In this document: in pieces, positions 15,926 to 18,523 of the stretch
How positions within the stretch are numbered: position 1 is the stretch's first letter
How the letters are laid out: every line of letters starts with the position of its first letter
From: Roseburia sp. CAG:309
Lineage (GTDB): Bacteria; Bacillota; Clostridia; Lachnospirales; Lachnospiraceae
Reading direction: 5' to 3'
NCBI GenBank assembly: GCA_000434115.1
Contig: FR894044.1
Coordinates: 9,776-28,298, forward strand
Length of the DNA: 18,523 nucleotides
The notes under the pieces: generated by a model
What the model saw: the letters and a program-made list of their open reading frames with translations, nothing else
Database searches by the model: none
What the model was told of the DNA's origin: nothing
Made by a program: the position numbers and the translations under genes

Positions 15926-16774
15926 CTAATAAAAGGTCTGAACCAGCTGTCCAATCACGAGATTCCATCCATCTGCCAGAATAAACAGCAGGATCTTAAA
16001 CGGCATCGAGATCGTGGTTGGCGGAAGCATCATCATTCCCATTGACATAAGGGTTGACGCGACAACCATGTCAATTACAATAAAAGGAAGATAGATCAAA
16101 AAGCCGATAATAAACGCCGTCTTCAATTCACTGATCATAAATGCCGGCATCAAAACCATCGTCGGCACATCATCCTCCGTCTGAATCTCACTTTCTTTTC
16201 CTTCTATTTCCAAAAACAATTGTATATCTGAGCGGTTCGTCTGTTTAAACATAAACTCTCGAATCGGCTTCAGTCCTGCATTGAGTGCCTCTTCCTGCGT
16301 CAACTGTCCCTGCTCATACGGCTGCACACAATCCGTATTGATCTGCGTGATGACCGGCGACATGATAAACAGCGTCAGAAATAAAGCAAGCCCCACCAAA
16401 ACCTGGTTTGGCGGACTCGTCTGTGTCCCCAGTGCAGAACGCACAAAATGAAGCACCACGATAATCCTTGTAAATGATGTCATCATTATAATGATCGATG
16501 GTGCCAGTGCAAGCACAGTCAATACAAGAAGCATCTGCAAACTTGCTGACAAACTGCTGCTTCCTGCATTGGAACTAATGTTAAATTGAAAATTATCCGG
16601 TTCTGCGGGATCCGATGTTCCCGCCGTACCGCTTCCCTCAATCTCATCTACGTGAGAATTCGAGTCCGGTTTTGCACAAACAATTGTACCAGAAAAAAAG
16701 GTCAATATACATAGTGCCAAAACCAGAGACATCGTCTTAGTTAAAATCCAAAAAAATCTCCTGTGTGTTCTCAT
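15926..16774 (-). CDS. fliP: Flagellar export apparatus protein FliP
   Basis: FliP forms the main ring of the export gate. Its 282 residues start with a basic stretch and a cleavable-looking signal peptide (about 1-33, ending TIVCA before KPDSN), typical for FliP. A Ser/Gly-rich, probably external spacer (about 35-78) follows. The rest carries four spans and both FliP family signatures: ALAPSIIIMMTSFTRIIVVL (around 89-108) with HFVRSALGTQTSPPNQ, and near the end GMMMLPPTTISMPFKILLFI with DGWNLVIGQL. The ATG has only AAGGTTGG upstream, so initiation may depend on coupling with fliO, which ends 15 nt before. Length is a little above the family's usual size because of the N-terminal spacer. Confidence 0.97.
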   Translation of the reverse strand: MRTHRRFFWILTKTMSLVLALCILTFFSGTIVCAKPDSNSHVDEIEGSGTAGTSDPAEPDNFQFNISSNAGSSSLSASLQMLLVLTVLALAPSIIIMMTSFTRIIVVLHFVRSALGTQTSPPNQVLVGLALFLTLFIMSPVITQINTDCVQPYEQGQLTQEEALNAGLKPIREFMFKQTNRSDIQLFLEIEGKESEIQTEDDVPTMVLMPAFMISELKTAFIIGFLIYLPFIVIDMVVASTLMSMGMMMLPPTTISMPFKILLFILADGWNLVIGQLVQTFY

Positions 16775-16789
16775 AATACCAACCTTTTC

Positions 16790-17149
16790 TTATTTCTTGT
16801 CATCTCTGTTTTTTACATTCGAAAGCATATTTTTCATCACTTCTTTGAACGAGGTATCTCCCGGCACATTTCCGGAATCTTCCGGCAGTTCCAGCTGATC
16901 TTCCTCTAATTCCTTGAAAAATGTGATCTGCTCTTTGGTAACCCCAATGGCATACTGCTTTTTTCCAATCTCAACGATCTGAATGTATTTGGAAGGGGCG
17001 ATCTTATAAGTTTCGATTACCTTGATATTTCTCGCCCGAGACTGCATCGCGCCGGATTTGGCAATCCATTTTGTAACAAAATAGGTAAGTGCCAAAACCA
17101 ACACAAACACAAATAACGTAGCTATCAATTGTAAAATATTGTTAAGCAT
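16790..17149 (-). CDS. fliO: Flagellar biosynthetic protein FliO (FliZ of Bacillus type)
   Basis: FliO is a small membrane protein that helps FliP assemble into the export gate. The 119 residues show one N-terminal membrane span (about 5-27), then the cytoplasmic FliO domain with IKVIETYKIAPSKYIQIVEI, then GKKQYAIGVTKEQITFFKEL, the usual core motif of this family, and a charged C-terminal tail. The start ATG directly follows the cheY TAA stop with no gap (TAAATG). It has no strong ribosome-binding site, so it is probably translated by coupling to cheY. In Bacillus the orthologue is called FliZ and occupies the same place between cheY and fliP. Confidence 0.92.
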   Translation of the reverse strand: MLNNILQLIATLFVFVLVLALTYFVTKWIAKSGAMQSRARNIKVIETYKIAPSKYIQIVEIGKKQYAIGVTKEQITFFKELEEDQLELPEDSGNVPGDTSFKEVMKNMLSNVKNRDDKK

Positions 17150-17512
17150 TTATCCAATTGCCTTTTTCACCGCTTCCAAAACACGATCTGCCTGGAAAGG
17201 TTTTACAATAAAGTCTTTTGCTCCGGATTGAATGGACTCAATTACCATCGCCTGCTGTCCCATTGCGGAACACATAATAATATTTGCTGAAGGATCTGCT
17301 TCTTTGATCTTCTTCAATGCCTGAATTCCATCCATCTCCGGCATTGTGATATCCATCATAACAAGATCCGGTTTGGTTTCTCCATACTTTTCAACTGCTT
17401 TCAATCCGTTTTCCGCTTCTCCTGCTACTTCATATCCATTTTTTGTCAAAATATCCTTGATCATAACTCGCATAAATGCAGCATCATCACATATCAAAAT
17501 ACTTTTTGCCAT
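17150..17512 (-). CDS. cheY: Chemotaxis response regulator CheY
   Basis: CheY carries the phosphate signal from CheA to the flagellar switch. It is a stand-alone receiver domain of 120 residues, the usual length. All functional residues are present: the acidic pair D9-D10, phospho-acceptor D54 in VMMDITMPEMDG, switch hydroxyl S82 and conserved K104 in VKPF. The ATG is preceded by GGAGG with about 9 nt spacing. It lies between fliY and fliO, the Bacillus order, where FliY just upstream supplies the phosphatase that resets it. Confidence 0.97.
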   Translation of the reverse strand: MAKSILICDDAAFMRVMIKDILTKNGYEVAGEAENGLKAVEKYGETKPDLVMMDITMPEMDGIQALKKIKEADPSANIIMCSAMGQQAMVIESIQSGAKDFIVKPFQADRVLEAVKKAIG

Positions 17513-17533
17513 TGTTCATATTCCTCCATTATT

Positions 17534-18523
17534 TTAATCTTTGATAATCTCTGTCACTCGAATACCGAAGTTTTCCTCTATTACAACGACTTCGCCCTTT
17601 GCGACAAATTTTCCATTTACTAAAACGTCAACTGGCTCACCTGCCAGTTTATCCAGTTCAATGATCGTACCCGGTGAGAAATCCAATATTTCTTTGATCG
17701 ACTTGCTTGTTCTTCCAAGTTCTACCGTAACTTCCAGCGGAACGTCCATGATCAAATCAATATTTTCCGGAGCGATACCATCTAAATTCTGGCTTGGTGC
17801 AAAATTTTGAAATTGTGCCGGCTGAATCGGTACATTCTGCGTTGGCATCGTATACATCGGCATAGCACCGTTCATCATCGGCTGTTGCATTCCCATCATT
17901 GGCTGCTGGGCTGCCATTTGTGGAACTGGTGCTGCCTGCATTGGTTCCGGCTGTACCGGTGCTGCAACGACTGGTTCCGGCTGTGGCGCGGGTTCCGAAG
18001 CTGCCGTCTCTCCCACTCCGCCTTCCATTGTACTGCGGAATCTGGTATAGATCAGTTTTGCAAAATCAAACGGATACAGCTGCATGATCTCGCTGTCTAC
18101 CAGATCACCGATTGTCATCCGGAAAGAGACCTGAACAAACGTCTTACCAACCATATCCTGCAAGCCGCCTTCTATCGCACTGCTTGTCAGATCGACTCTT
18201 GTTGAATTTGGCGGGCTGATGTCCACCTTTTCATTGATCATAGATGACATTGACGTTGCCGCCGATCCCATCATCTGATTCATCGCCTCACTGATCGCAC
18301 TTAAATGAAGATCGGTTAATTCCGCATCTGTATTCGTGCCGTCACCGCCCATCATCAGATCCGTAATGACCTTTACATCATGTTCCTTTAATACCAAAAT
18401 GTTCTTTCCTTCCAGACCTGTCCGGTAGGATATATAGATAAAGACACATGGTGCAGGATTTTGTTCTTTCAGGTCATCAATGGTGACATAGGACAGTTTC
18501 GGAGTTGTAATCTCTACCCGGTT
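17534..18523 (-). CDS. fliY: Flagellar motor switch phosphatase FliY, partial (5' end missing)
   Basis: The reading frame is open to the right edge, so 329 C-terminal residues are visible and the N-terminus is lost. FliY is a Gram-positive switch protein combining a CheC-like CheY-P phosphatase domain with a FliN domain. The visible part begins in the first CheC-like half (a stretch ending VEITTP). It then has GLEGKN, then MMGGDGT, then the second phosphatase helix SAISEAMN, which fits S-x3-E-x2-N, with the conserved proline 23 residues later (DISPP). A Met/Pro/Gln-rich linker (coordinates about 17800-18000) leads to the C-terminal FliN/SpoA domain, MDVPLEVTVELGRTSKSIKE to IRVTEIIKD. No start codon within the window is needed. 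A TTG at 18395-18397 is only an internal codon. cheY starts 21 nt after the stop. Confidence 0.95.
   Translation of the reverse strand, partial: NRVEITTPKLSYVTIDDLKEQNPAPCVFIYISYRTGLEGKNILVLKEHDVKVITDLMMGGDGTNTDAELTDLHLSAISEAMNQMMGSAATSMSSMINEKVDISPPNSTRVDLTSSAIEGGLQDMVGKTFVQVSFRMTIGDLVDSEIMQLYPFDFAKLIYTRFRSTMEGGVGETAASEPAPQPEPVVAAPVQPEPMQAAPVPQMAAQQPMMGMQQPMMNGAMPMYTMPTQNVPIQPAQFQNFAPSQNLDGIAPENIDLIMDVPLEVTVELGRTSKSIKEILDFSPGTIIELDKLAGEPVDVLVNGKFVAKGEVVVIEENFGIRVTEIIKD

Overview
The window is a stretch of a Gram-positive (Firmicutes/Clostridia) flagellar and chemotaxis operon. Every gene I can support lies on the minus strand, so transcription runs from high to low coordinates. Lachnospiraceae of the Roseburia / Eubacterium rectale type is my best guess. 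The reasons are FliY rather than a plain FliN, CheD, FlhF and FlhG, one long fla/che operon ending next to rpsB, moderately low GC, and strong AGGAGG ribosome-binding sites. The genus is an inference from gene order and protein character, not from a search.

Layout in transcription order. At 18523-14792 are the flagellar switch and export-gate genes: fliY (5' end outside the window), cheY, fliO, fliP, fliQ and fliR. At 14775-9474 are flhB, flhA, flhF and flhG, which cover export-substrate switching, the export channel, and flagellar placement and number. At 9457-4497 are a YcgR-like PilZ protein and the chemosensory genes cheB, cheA, cheW and cheD. At 4459-3349 is a small membrane protein of unknown role followed by the flagellar sigma factor fliA (sigD). 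At 3299-227 is a tail of four genes: a FapA/DUF342 protein, a small conserved-looking protein, a one-membrane-span coiled-coil protein with a C-terminal helix-turn-helix-like end, and a cut-down MltG/YceG-like protein without its catalytic domain. At 223-83 is a vegetative-type promoter and a structured leader, followed by the start of rpsB (ribosomal protein S2), which runs off the left edge.

How it works together: FliO/P/Q/R/FlhA/FlhB form the membrane core of the type III export machine. FlhF and FlhG set where and how many machines are built. FliA turns on late flagellar genes. CheA/CheW/CheY/CheB/CheD process signals, with FliY at the switch probably removing phosphate from CheY. The PilZ protein probably couples cyclic di-GMP to motor behaviour. 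The genes are packed tightly (overlaps of 1-4 nt or gaps of 0-51 nt), so translational coupling is likely. No mobile element, CRISPR array, tRNA, rRNA or convincing rho-independent terminator is visible, and no gene-free stretch exceeds about 150 bases.

I do not see a radically new system. The items most worth a second look are the absence of cheC between cheW and cheD, the small uncharacterised genes around fliA, the truncated MltG-like protein at the operon end, the rpsB leader hairpin, a duplicated 45-bp unit with poly-A runs in the cheB linker, and in-frame ATG codons embedded in several Shine-Dalgarno sequences.
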